From a virus, in the IMG/VR virus record IMGVR_UViG_3300046002_006485, positions 1 through 29,982 of that record: 29,982 nucleotides of DNA. One strand, written 5' to 3'. The notes beneath the pieces were generated by a model. It did not search any database and was not told the DNA's origin. It saw only the letters and a list, made by a program, of their open reading frames with translations. The translations under genes and the position numbers were made by a program. Position 1 is the stretch's first letter. Every line of letters starts with the position of its first letter. Positions 20,381-27,055 of the stretch are shown here, in pieces.

Positions 20381-20396
20381 GCGTTAGGAAAAAAAT

Positions 20397-20429
20397 AAGG
20401 GGGTACTTCATAGCGAAGTACCCCCTTTT
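20397..20429. terminator. Bidirectional intrinsic terminator between convergent modules
   Basis: The 11-bp perfect stem gggggtacttc (20399-20409) pairs with gaagtaccccc (20415-20425) around the loop atagc, and two further A-T pairs extend it. Rightward, the stem is followed by TTTTGTGTTT. Leftward, the complementary strand continues TTATTTTTTT. It sits 17 bases after the stop of the last rightward gene and about 20 bases beyond the last leftward stop, so it can end transcription from both sides. Confidence 0.92.
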
Positions 20430-20447
20430 GTGTTTAATCTCGATTAT

Positions 20448-20606
20448 TTACTTAAGGATCTGAATTCCATTTACTAATAGAGTCTTTCCATCTGCGTGTA
20501 CCCACTTTTGAAAACCCAATGAGGATTTCTTAGTGTTAGTAAAGCCTTGTGCTTTAAGTGAATTCTTCATCTGTGTGTTAGTGAGCTGACCTTTTTTAGA
20601 ACGCAT
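20448..20606 (-). CDS. Small basic protein of unknown function (52 aa)
   Basis: A 52-codon frame from ATG at 20606 to TAA at 20448-20450, the last gene of the leftward module before the terminator. The product begins MRSKKGQLTN, is rich in Lys, Gln, Asn and Thr, contains a GFQKWVHADG segment and ends GIQILK. The start lies 12 bases after the upstream stop, fitting operon spacing, and the frame fills nearly all of the otherwise empty 20430-20618 interval. No family is recognised; the basic N-terminus would allow nucleic-acid binding but nothing more can be said. Confidence 0.65.
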   Translation of the reverse strand: MRSKKGQLTNTQMKNSLKAQGFTNTKKSSLGFQKWVHADGKTLLVNGIQILK

Positions 20607-20618
20607 GTTATATAAAAT

Positions 20619-21104
20619 TTAAAGTGATAAGTGCAAATATATTTCATCTTCCTTACTCGGGATACTCCAGATCTCAGCATCTTCAGGAAGCGCTATTCCA
20701 ATCTGACGTTTCCAGTAATCTCGGATAAGGATAAATCTTGAGGGGGTATATTTATCTTTGGTGAGGATTCTATAATCGAATGATAGCTGGCCTTGTATAT
20801 ATTGAGAGAAGTGTTCTCGAACATAAGCGCGATCAATTTCAGAGTACTTGCCTTTAATAAAAGGAGTAACTATGTGGTCTTTTTGGTAGTCCGATATTCT
20901 AAATATTAGCATGATAGATCCTGTTAAGGTATCGTATTCATGTTGGTATGCTTCATTAATTCTTGCTTTAGACAGTAAGATAGTGGGGGTGTCCTCACGT
21001 AATTCTACGTAAAAGAAATTTCCCCAATCCTCGTTACTTTCATATTCTGAGTTACCTAAGTAGGTGTTGATAATGTAGTTCTGCGGTACTCCCAATTTAA
21101 GCAT
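20619..21104 (-). CDS. Hypothetical protein of the replication module
   Basis: Two starts are possible. ATG 21104 (161 codons, MLKLGVPQNY) overlaps the upstream exonuclease gene by 8 bases in an ATGCTTAA arrangement; ATG 21137 (172 codons) would overlap it by 41 bases. I prefer 21104 because short overlaps are the rule in this operon, but there is no Shine-Dalgarno sequence to decide. The protein is a soluble alpha/beta-looking chain with Trp-Gly-Asn-Phe-Phe (near residue 24 from this start) and many Tyr and Arg residues toward its end. I do not recognise it. Its coupling to the exonuclease suggests a role in DNA processing, which is only contextual. Confidence 0.8.
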   Translation of the reverse strand: MLKLGVPQNYIINTYLGNSEYESNEDWGNFFYVELREDTPTILLSKARINEAYQHEYDTLTGSIMLIFRISDYQKDHIVTPFIKGKYSEIDRAYVREHFSQYIQGQLSFDYRILTKDKYTPSRFILIRDYWKRQIGIALPEDAEIWSIPSKEDEIYLHLSL

Positions 21105-22152
21105 CGGGAGAATGAACGATCTGCTTTTCTGCGTCATTAAATACGTCTAGTTTAATTACACCGTTACTAAGGTACACGTCTTTAGGAAGGTCCCAGTAAT
21201 CCGTTTCGATATGGAACCTAAGTTCCTCCATTAATTCATTGATTCCTTTATAATACTTATTTCCTACGTAACAACCTGTTAAACCACACTCTCTATCCCT
21301 TTTACTTGTTTTATAGATCACTGCAGCTTGCGATGAGCTTAGCTTAGAGTCTACAACTACAAATACAAAATCTTCAATAGTGTAGCCATCTGCTACTAAG
21401 TTGCTAATTAGCTCATCAGTAAGCATTGCTTGCTCGTAAAAAGCGCATTGTCTGTAATATCCCCACTTTAAGAAACTCTCATGAAAGTTATAAACACCTC
21501 CTGAGGTAGTCTTCAAATCAAATGGGTATATCTTCTTTTCCTTGTGATCAATTCGTATGCCGTCTAGCAACCCTTTACATTCAAACCCGTTATAATCAAA
21601 GTAGATAGGGTATTGGTGTATTAGTTCTATATGGTTATCCATCCAATCATCCCAAGTAACAAAGTAGGGGTGGGTAAATTCATTAGCGAGAATCAGGTCC
21701 TTACATTTCAATACTAACTCATATTCATCTTTACTTATGATTACTTTTCCAGTAACTTCGCATACAGACCTATAATATTTAGCTGTTTCTTCATTCTTCC
21801 ACATGTTTTCGATAACACGTTCTATCTTCATTTTATACCCGGACTTTTCATATCCCACTTGATAGAGTTCAGATGCGGATGATTCGTCGAGTCCGCATGG
21901 TAGATGCTCTACAAATTTCCCCATGTATCCTGATGGGCGTATAGCATCACTTACATGGTAATCATTTTCCCAACGATCTGGTGAAGTGAGAAGGCAGTCC
22001 AAGGCACCGCCAATACGAAATGCTTTTCGATCTTCATCTTCTGTGTCTGGGTTGTTAAACTTGATTTTTATCCATCGAGGATTGTGTAATCCACTTAACA
22101 TAGAGTTACTCACCCTCTTGCTCTTAAAGTAATCCGTTATTTTAGTATCCAT
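21097..22152 (-). CDS. PD-(D/E)XK exonuclease (RecE/exonuclease VIII-like)
   Basis: 351 codons. The layout fits the phage PDDEXK exonuclease family related to RecE. The N-terminal segment SNSMLSGLHNPRW is followed by FRIGGALDCLLTSPDRW (residues 45-61), like the G-x-x-x-H-x-L-L-L-x-P motif of the family but with Asp in place of His. The catalytic core is KGLLDGIRID (D197) and PFDLKTTSGG (D212, K214), followed by YYRQCAFYE (Y232, Q235, Y239), the QxxxY-type motif of RecB-like nucleases. Such enzymes resect double-stranded DNA ends during phage recombination or replication, working with an annealing protein or SSB. ATG at 22152 overlaps the upstream small gene's stop as TAATG. Function as a nuclease is secure; exact substrate is not. 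Confidence 0.85.
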   Translation of the reverse strand: MDTKITDYFKSKRVSNSMLSGLHNPRWIKIKFNNPDTEDEDRKAFRIGGALDCLLTSPDRWENDYHVSDAIRPSGYMGKFVEHLPCGLDESSASELYQVGYEKSGYKMKIERVIENMWKNEETAKYYRSVCEVTGKVIISKDEYELVLKCKDLILANEFTHPYFVTWDDWMDNHIELIHQYPIYFDYNGFECKGLLDGIRIDHKEKKIYPFDLKTTSGGVYNFHESFLKWGYYRQCAFYEQAMLTDELISNLVADGYTIEDFVFVVVDSKLSSSQAAVIYKTSKRDRECGLTGCYVGNKYYKGINELMEELRFHIETDYWDLPKDVYLSNGVIKLDVFNDAEKQIVHSPDA

Positions 22153-22286
22153 TATTCTTGCAGTTTTTCATCTGTTCTCTTGTTTGTATATACACGTGTC
22201 TTAGCGTTATAAGTGACGCTTAATTTAACTTCCCCGAAGAGAAAACACAATCCAAAAATTCCTAATATTGCTGCTAATGCTATCAT
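22152..22286 (-). CDS. Small single-pass membrane peptide (44 aa)
   Basis: A 44-codon frame from ATG 22286 to TAA 22152-22154. Residues 1-18 (MIALAAILGIFGLCFLFG) are strongly hydrophobic, and the rest (VYTNKRTDEKLQE end) is polar and charged, as in a one-pass membrane protein with a short cytoplasmic tail. It is locked between its neighbours: its ATG overlaps the upstream stop as ATGA, and its stop overlaps the exonuclease ATG as TAATG, which is strong evidence for real, coupled translation. No family recognised; a signal-anchor peptide is the most that can be said. Confidence 0.75.
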   Translation of the reverse strand: MIALAAILGIFGLCFLFGEVKLSVTYNAKTRVYTNKRTDEKLQE

Positions 22287-22549
22287 AGTTCTGTAATTAA
22301 TTCTGAGTTAGATCCTGGGAGTACTTCCGTGATTTCTGGTAATGGTGGTATTGCTTCTTTTTCAACTAACTTAGCATACACTTCTTTAGAAGCAGCTTCA
22401 AGTTCTTCAGCAGTAAAGCCTAAACCTGAGTAGCGATCTATAATATCTCTTTCTTTTGTACCTAAGATCTGCCCTAAGAATATATATTTAACGTATAGTG
22501 GGACTAACTCTTCAAGCTCTTTGTACAAGTTTTCTGTCTTTTTATTCAT
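22283..22549 (-). CDS. Hypothetical small acidic protein
   Basis: 88 codons, begun inside the last codons of the upstream gene (8-base overlap) and ended in an ATGA overlap with the 44-aa membrane peptide. The product is mostly helical in appearance, with LYKELEELVPLYVKYIFLGQ at the N-terminus, a GFTAEELEAASKEVYAKLVEKE helix in the middle and a proline-rich acidic tail (PPLPEITEVLPG). No catalytic motif or membrane segment is visible and I do not recognise a family. Confidence 0.75.
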   Translation of the reverse strand: MNKKTENLYKELEELVPLYVKYIFLGQILGTKERDIIDRYSGLGFTAEELEAASKEVYAKLVEKEAIPPLPEITEVLPGSNSELITEL

Positions 22550-23015
22550 CTTCGTTAACTGTTAGTAATATCTCTAACACTTCTGTTGGTGTCTTAGTTT
22601 TGTTCATTACCGCTACTGACTTAAGTTTGTTTTCAAATCGCTCATTATTTCTAATGTGCTTAGTTGGGAACAACACTTTACCTTCGTTAGCGACGATTTG
22701 ATTCTTTACAGCTTCATAAGAAGGGATTCCCCACCTATGATTGATATATTCTTGGTCTTTATCAAGATCATTAATTTCTTGTCGTAGAACTTCAAGTTTA
22801 GCAAGTCCTGTAGCCACCATTTCAGCGTGCTGTTCTTGTATTTCTTCTCGGTCTTTAATTAACTTTAAAATATGCTTGCGTTCTACATCTTTTACAAACT
22901 CTTTATATTTTTCAGATTCTTTGATAGCTTCATTATGAAGAACTATCTCTGCTGCTTTAATATCATATGCTCTTTGTGCAAGAACATTTACTTCGTCTTT
23001 TGTCAAGTTTGCCAT
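22542..23015 (-). CDS. Hypothetical coiled-coil protein
   Basis: 157 codons, starting 4 bases after the previous stop. Residues about 20-90 are dominated by Glu, Lys, Gln and Leu at heptad-like spacing (for example IKDREEIQEQHAEMVATGLA) and should form a long coiled coil. The C-terminal half, with NHRWGIPSYEAVKNQI and an acidic end LTVNEDE, looks globular. No enzyme motif is seen. It may be a scaffold or adaptor for replication proteins, but only its position suggests this. Confidence 0.78.
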   Translation of the reverse strand: MANLTKDEVNVLAQRAYDIKAAEIVLHNEAIKESEKYKEFVKDVERKHILKLIKDREEIQEQHAEMVATGLAKLEVLRQEINDLDKDQEYINHRWGIPSYEAVKNQIVANEGKVLFPTKHIRNNERFENKLKSVAVMNKTKTPTEVLEILLTVNEDE

Positions 23016-23019
23016 TTTT

Positions 23020-23385
23020 CTAAATTTCTTTGTATGTAATTACTTCTTTTACTTGCTTAGGTGTTTCGTAAGCCGTCATTGTGCTGCTATTTGCAGTATC
23101 GACTATGGTTCCATAACTAGCTATTGCTTCAGTTTCGTTATCTTGTAATACAATGAAACTTGTCTGTTCACCAGCTTTTAAAGCTACCGTGCTTTTTGTT
23201 ATACAAACAAGATGATACATTCTAGCTTCAGCCATAGCTTCTTCTGAATGCGATTCTCTAAGCTTGTCTAGTATAGCATTATCAATACTATCAAATTCTG
23301 TACGTGACCAGTTGTTCTTTATACTTATTTCTAGCTCCCATAAAGCTTCTCTCTCCATGATAGCTTCTAATGTTTCTTGTTTCAT
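23020..23385 (-). CDS. Hypothetical protein
   Basis: 121 codons, starting in an ATGA overlap with the resolvase gene and ending with TAG, which shows that TAG is a stop in this genome because the next start follows at 23015. The N-terminal half is helical and acidic (EAIMEREALWELEI, ESHSEEAMAEARM). The C-terminal half alternates hydrophobic and Thr/Ser residues as in beta strands (TSFIVLQDNETEAIASYG). I do not recognise a domain. It is co-translated with the endonuclease I-like gene and could be an accessory factor, without direct evidence. Confidence 0.75.
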   Translation of the reverse strand: MKQETLEAIMEREALWELEISIKNNWSRTEFDSIDNAILDKLRESHSEEAMAEARMYHLVCITKSTVALKAGEQTSFIVLQDNETEAIASYGTIVDTANSSTMTAYETPKQVKEVITYKEI

Positions 23386-24035
23386 ATTGCTGAAATTAAT
23401 TTTTCAAGTTTTGTTAATCTGCTACTCATAACAGGGAATGCTTCGTAAATAAGCTCTTCTGCTTCATCATAAGTAAGAGTGTTATCCATGTGAGCTTTCA
23501 TTAGAGTATTACGCTGCTCCTCAGTTGCATAGTCTTCATTCATACGCTCTGCAAATATCTTATCCTCTCGTATCAACTTATTGATATAAGCGATTCTCAC
23601 ATCAATCATCATGAAGCACTCTTGAAACACTCGTAAGTTCTTGATCTTCTTTATGGCGCCCATAATCTGTTTTTTGTTTCGCGGCATGAATAATATCTTC
23701 TTATCACCTTCTTCCTCAAGTTTCTGCTTGAAGAACTTCCACTTAATCATAAAGTCAGGAGTCTTCATTCCTTTAGTCTCCATTATCCAATACGGCCCTA
23801 CAAAGTCAGGCGTATATGTTACCTGTATATTAGTAGGGGATAATTTGTCTTCTTCTACGCAAAAGTTTTGGCCTTTAAATCCTTCTAAGAGAACGTACTT
23901 AGTCGGTTCGTATTTAAACTCAAGGCCTGCTTCTTTAAGTAGTGTAGCAGCTGCTCCTTCTAACAGAGACTTATACTTAACACCATCTACGATTATCTCT
24001 TTTGCTGCTCCTCGTCTTCGTGCCTTAGTGACCAT
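23382..24035 (-). CDS. Endonuclease I-like Holliday junction resolvase
   Basis: 217 codons. The PD-(D/E)XK core matches the phage endonuclease I family (T7 gene 3): E26 in YKSLLEGAAATLL, D77 in VTYTPDFVGP, and E86 and K88 in WIMETKGMKT correspond to T7 E20, D55, E65 and K67 in order and spacing of the last three. The N-terminus is basic (TKARRRGAAK), suited to DNA contact. At 217 residues it is longer than T7 endonuclease I (149), with an extra charged helical C-terminal half. In T7 the enzyme cuts branched DNA and degrades host DNA. The start is a TAATG overlap with the upstream membrane gene, and the stop overlaps the next gene by 4 bases. The resolving function is inferred by family. Confidence 0.83.
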   Translation of the reverse strand: MVTKARRRGAAKEIIVDGVKYKSLLEGAAATLLKEAGLEFKYEPTKYVLLEGFKGQNFCVEEDKLSPTNIQVTYTPDFVGPYWIMETKGMKTPDFMIKWKFFKQKLEEEGDKKILFMPRNKKQIMGAIKKIKNLRVFQECFMMIDVRIAYINKLIREDKIFAERMNEDYATEEQRNTLMKAHMDNTLTYDEAEELIYEAFPVMSSRLTKLEKLISAI

Positions 24036-24319
24036 TATACTACTGTTATCTTCAGTTTTGGATAATTCTTTTTTAGGCCGTTATAATTATAGTTAGCTAT
24101 AAGTAGTTTTGCAACGACATCAATACTGATAAATACAATAGGAGTTGTTTCATACAAACCTCCATTTAGTTCATCTAGACGAAGAAGAAGTTCATCTACT
24201 TCTGTGATCTGAGTTAGATCATATTCATATTTCTTTGGTTTAGTTGCCCACCAAGCAAAGATTATAGTTAGCGCCATGACACCAACTGCTAAATACCAAG
24301 GTATTATACATATCACCAT
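24035..24319 (-). CDS. Hypothetical membrane protein
   Basis: 94 codons starting at ATG 24319, 7 bases inside the end of the uracil-DNA glycosylase gene. Residues 1-25 (ICIIPWYLAVGVMALTIIFAWWA) form one hydrophobic segment followed by KPKK, giving a single-pass protein with its C-terminus probably cytoplasmic. The soluble part contains ITEVDELLLRLDELNGG and VFISIDVVAKLLIANYNY. No family recognised. A membrane protein inside a DNA replication operon could tether replication to the host membrane or modify it, which is speculation. Confidence 0.72.
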   Translation of the reverse strand: MVICIIPWYLAVGVMALTIIFAWWATKPKKYEYDLTQITEVDELLLRLDELNGGLYETTPIVFISIDVVAKLLIANYNYNGLKKNYPKLKITVV

Positions 24320-25011
24320 ACAATTTCTTTCTTTTTGAGTGATTTGAGAATCTCATTTGTTTTAGAGAAGTATTTACCACCAAAGAATCCAGCTCGATTT
24401 GCACTGAGTGGAGATGGGTGTGCGCCCTCAATAAAATGATGAGTTGTGTTCGTTATCACTTTCTTGTAGCTTTTTGCATAATTTCCCCACATTACCCAAA
24501 TGATATCATTTTTAGTATTCAAGTGTTCTATGATCTGTTTAGTAAATGGTGCCCAAAGTTCAGAGTGAGAGTTTGGTTTGCCATGTTCTACACTTAGTGC
24601 TGTATTTAGTAGCAATACTCCTTGTGCTGGCAAGTGTTCTAAATAAGAAGAAGAAACTTTTCTTTTTATACCTTCTAAGTAGCCATTTAAATCACTTTCT
24701 AACTCTATTAAGATGTTCCGTAAAGACGGGGAAACCTTTTTACTTTTTACAGGATTATCGAAACACACTCCTATTGCGCTACCATCATGGTATGGATCCT
24801 GTCCAATGATAACTACTTTTACCTTATCTTCTGAACATTCTTTAAACGCACGGAATATACTGAGTGCTTCTGGGTATACTGGAGCTTTTTGGGCTTTTGT
24901 TTTTATCTCGGGAGCGATGTTATCGTAGAAATAAGTAAATGCTTCTGGTATTGCTTCAGCCCAATCCGGAGATATGATATTTCTATCTATTAATATTTCT
25001 GTTTTTGTCAT
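24313..25011 (-). CDS. ung: Uracil-DNA glycosylase, family 1
   Basis: From ATG 25011 the protein has 232 residues, close to E. coli Ung (229). All active-site motifs are present: GQDPYH (residues 70-75, catalytic D72), F84 in IGVCF, LLLNTALSVEHGKPNSHS with N136, and HPSPLSA (198-204, catalytic H198), followed by FFGGKYF. The enzyme removes uracil from DNA by cleaving the N-glycosidic bond. A longer frame reaches ATG 25065, but it would overlap the primase gene by 38 bases and add 18 unrelated residues, so I chose 25011, 16 bases after the primase stop. Ung genes recur in the replication modules of crAss-like phages. Presence implies the phage DNA is not uracil-substituted. Confidence 0.95.
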   Translation of the reverse strand: MTKTEILIDRNIISPDWAEAIPEAFTYFYDNIAPEIKTKAQKAPVYPEALSIFRAFKECSEDKVKVVIIGQDPYHDGSAIGVCFDNPVKSKKVSPSLRNILIELESDLNGYLEGIKRKVSSSYLEHLPAQGVLLLNTALSVEHGKPNSHSELWAPFTKQIIEHLNTKNDIIWVMWGNYAKSYKKVITNTTHHFIEGAHPSPLSANRAGFFGGKYFSKTNEILKSLKKKEIVW

Positions 25012-25027
25012 GCGTAGTTTATTATAA

Positions 25028-25993
25028 TTAAAATGGGACATCGAATGTGACGTTTGGAATGACATAGTTTCTCACTTGTTTAGATATCATTTTCTCTACC
25101 ATACGTTTTGTGGTTTTTAATCCGTAATGCTTGCAGTGGTCAGATACATCTTTAAATGAGTAAGGATTGACTAAAGGCATAGCTCCTATAAATTCGGATA
25201 TTTTCTTGTTAGTAGCTAGTCCTGCAGCATCATTATCCATATATACAAATAGATACTTGAATCTCCGTTTAAGAGACGAGAGAGTGGACTTAATAGTAGT
25301 GTTTCGTAAAGAGATAGTTTCGGAGTCAAAGTTAATAGCATTGAAGCCAAGCTCTTTAAGTACCATCGTATCTTTAGCGGAGGAGGTAATAATGACTGTT
25401 TGCCCTACCCAAGGCAAGCGTTCTAATCCGAATACGTCATCATGGTTAGAATCTCCAAACCATTTATCATCATTTTTAGTTATTGGTCGATAGAACTTTT
25501 GTCGCTTAGAAGAATACCCGTAACTAAAAATTGGGTTTAAATCTCTCCATCTCTTGTATACATTACCATTGATATACAGCGTTTTAATTGCTTTTACTCT
25601 AAAGTAATTTAAAGTTCTCTTACTTATATAATATTTCTCAAAGTACGAAAAGTTTTCGTGTTCTAAGTAGGAATAAATTCTTTCTTCCACTGCTTTCTTT
25701 TCTTTCTTAGTATATCTTTGTTTATTATCTAATATTAATTTTAATGCTTGGGAACGATTAATCTTTTTCAAGTTCATCACCATTCCCACAGCATCAAAGT
25801 TATCTCCAGTCTTAAAATCGTGGTAGTAGAGCCTACCAGTTTTAGCATAATAAAATCCACAAGTTGGGTTTTTGTCTTCCCTAAACAAGCAAATAATATT
25901 CTTACCGTCAAGTTTAATATTGAAGAAGTGTTCTATAATGGATTCTTGGTTCTCTAGGATAAATCTGAATGGGTCAAAATCGGAGTCAAACAT
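25028..25993 (-). CDS. DnaG-like primase with Toprim domain
   Basis: 321 codons. The N-terminal part is a degenerate CHC2-type zinc finger: NIICLFREDKNPTCGFYY keeps two Cys (35 and 45) and the Asp-Lys-Asn-Pro-x-C pattern, with H58 as a possible further ligand, but a complete four-ligand site is not evident. The Toprim part has ITSSAKDTMVLKELG (203-216) and YMDNDAAG (251-258); D253 and D255 fit the DxD metal site. The canonical Toprim Glu is replaced by S204, as I recall for related Bacteroidota phage primases. It would make RNA primers for the DnaB-like helicase encoded upstream. The start is 11 bases after the previous stop. It could instead be an inactive or specialised Toprim protein. Confidence 0.83.
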   Translation of the reverse strand: MFDSDFDPFRFILENQESIIEHFFNIKLDGKNIICLFREDKNPTCGFYYAKTGRLYYHDFKTGDNFDAVGMVMNLKKINRSQALKLILDNKQRYTKKEKKAVEERIYSYLEHENFSYFEKYYISKRTLNYFRVKAIKTLYINGNVYKRWRDLNPIFSYGYSSKRQKFYRPITKNDDKWFGDSNHDDVFGLERLPWVGQTVIITSSAKDTMVLKELGFNAINFDSETISLRNTTIKSTLSSLKRRFKYLFVYMDNDAAGLATNKKISEFIGAMPLVNPYSFKDVSDHCKHYGLKTTKRMVEKMISKQVRNYVIPNVTFDVPF

Positions 25994-26004
25994 TTTCTCT
26001 TATT

Positions 26005-26259
26005 CTAATTCTCGTTATCTTCTGTTTTTGATTTGAAAATTGTATTTACGACAATACAGTCGTTATCTCTGGTGCTAAACATCTGTCCTGCTCGTGCCTT
26101 CTTCAAGAAGCTTTTCACTTCGTTGAATATAACTTCATCTGTGCTGTCATCCGGGTCCAAAAAGAATTTGTTGATGATTACATCATCGTTGACTTCATCA
26201 ATTGGGCCTACTGAGTTGTCTTGTGAAAAATAAACTGATAGATTAAGTGCGTTCGCCAT
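26005..26259 (-). CDS. Hypothetical acidic small protein
   Basis: 84 codons ending in TAG, starting 17 bases inside the upstream gene. The chain is strongly acidic (GPIDEVNDDVIINKFFLDPDD, then TKSEDNEN-like end), with a short basic helix FLKKARAGQMFSTRDND in the middle. No membrane segment or catalytic motif. Small acidic phage proteins sometimes mimic DNA or bind enzymes of the host, but nothing here proves that. It precedes the primase by 11 bases and is likely co-translated with it. Confidence 0.72.
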   Translation of the reverse strand: MANALNLSVYFSQDNSVGPIDEVNDDVIINKFFLDPDDSTDEVIFNEVKSFLKKARAGQMFSTRDNDCIVVNTIFKSKTEDNEN

Positions 26260-26677
26260 CGTAAAGTGTGTTTATGTTAATTTCTTGTGGCTCTTCGTTC
26301 AATAGCTCATCCATGTAATTCCTTGCTCCAGTACTATCATATTCATCTTGGTGCACATTGTTTTCTTCGGGTTCGTTCGTACTGTCCGAATCAAAGTGCG
26401 GAACTATAACTTCCTCAGCTGGATGAACACTTTCTATAGGTGAAGTCGTATTGAATGGAGAGTATGTCTCTGGCAATCTGGGCACTTCAGTGATGCTGAG
26501 GATTTCAATTACCGGACAGATGTATTCCGTATCAATTTCCCTTAACTCAGATTCTACATAGAAATCCATTATGTAATCAGGGGCACCTTCTTCAGGCACA
26601 TTTTCGAATACTATGGTTTCTCGATATGCGGCTTCTTCACCAAGCTTAAACTTGATGGAGTATGAAATTTTGAGCAT
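26243..26677 (-). CDS. Hypothetical acidic protein
   Basis: 144 codons from ATG 26677. The first 60 residues look like a small beta-rich domain (ISYSIKFKLGEEAAYRETIVF), followed by a long Glu/Asp/Pro/Ser-rich, probably disordered stretch (about residues 75-130, for example HFDSDSTNEPEENN). I do not recognise it. Its start overlaps the upstream gene by 32 bases and its end overlaps the next by 17, typical of this operon. The low-complexity acidic tail makes function prediction unsafe. Confidence 0.72.
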   Translation of the reverse strand: MLKISYSIKFKLGEEAAYRETIVFENVPEEGAPDYIMDFYVESELREIDTEYICPVIEILSITEVPRLPETYSPFNTTSPIESVHPAEEVIVPHFDSDSTNEPEENNVHQDEYDSTGARNYMDELLNEEPQEININTLYDGERT

Positions 26678-27008
26678 GTTTATATCTTATATAGTTAGAA
26701 AAATAGAGACGCATGTCCAGTGGCATTTTTAGATCTTCTTTAAGGAAGTGATAAACTGCCATCTTGCACGGATCTCCGTAAATGATATAGTGATTAATGA
26801 TGTCTAGCAAAGTGTGATATGATGAAAGCAACCGAGCGAGTTTGGTTACTTGATACGTTGGGTAAATGACACCGTGACGTATATAGATTTCTAAACAGTT
26901 GGAGGCTGACAGTCCTTTATGAGAATAGAGGATGTAAGAGTGGATTCGGTGAGTGATGAATCGAGTTTTGTATAAAGAATAGAGATATGATACTGATATA
27001 TTGTACAT
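26646..27008 (-). CDS. Hypothetical protein behind an internal terminator
   Basis: 120 codons from ATG 27008. The chain is unusually rich in Tyr, His, Ile and Leu (for example HRIHSYILYSHKGLSAS and ELYFSNYIRYKH-like repeats of aromatic residues), is basic overall and lacks a clear membrane segment. No family recognised. The ATG lies only 7 bases after the T-run of a leftward terminator-like hairpin, with no Shine-Dalgarno sequence, so expression needs either read-through or initiation immediately downstream. Coding status is less certain than for its neighbours; the frame is the longest in this interval and fits the operon's tight spacing. Confidence 0.6.
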   Translation of the reverse strand: MYNISVSYLYSLYKTRFITHRIHSYILYSHKGLSASNCLEIYIRHGVIYPTYQVTKLARLLSSYHTLLDIINHYIIYGDPCKMAVYHFLKEDLKMPLDMRLYFSNYIRYKHAQNFILHQV

Positions 27009-27015
27009 AAAAGCT

Positions 27016-27047
27016 AAAAAAAGGAGGCCCGCTTTTACGAGCCTCCT
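27016..27047 (-). terminator. Intrinsic terminator after the putative SSB gene
   Basis: Read leftward, AGGAGGC (27047-27041) pairs with GCCTCCT (27028-27022), with a partly paired loop, and the RNA then runs into seven U (27022-27016). It lies 8 bases past the stop of the putative SSB gene and just before the start of the next leftward gene, so it probably limits transcription between the two. The stem also contains an AGGAGG sequence, too far (over 30 bases) from the next ATG to be its ribosome site. Confidence 0.75.
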
Positions 27048-27055
27048 GTGTGAGA

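Noticed and set aside
23641-24096. Rightward frame of 151 codons opposite the resolvase gene
   Set aside because: The opposite strand encodes a protein with E26, D77, E86 and K88 catalytic residues; the rightward product is a low-complexity shadow.
25012-25065. Longer N-terminus of uracil-DNA glycosylase
   Set aside because: It overlaps the primase gene by 38 bases and exceeds the family length; the 25011 start gives 232 residues.
23020-26007. Recoded TAG (as in some crAss-like phages)
   Set aside because: TAG ends the genes at 23020 and 26005, each followed within a few bases by the next start, so it is a normal stop here.
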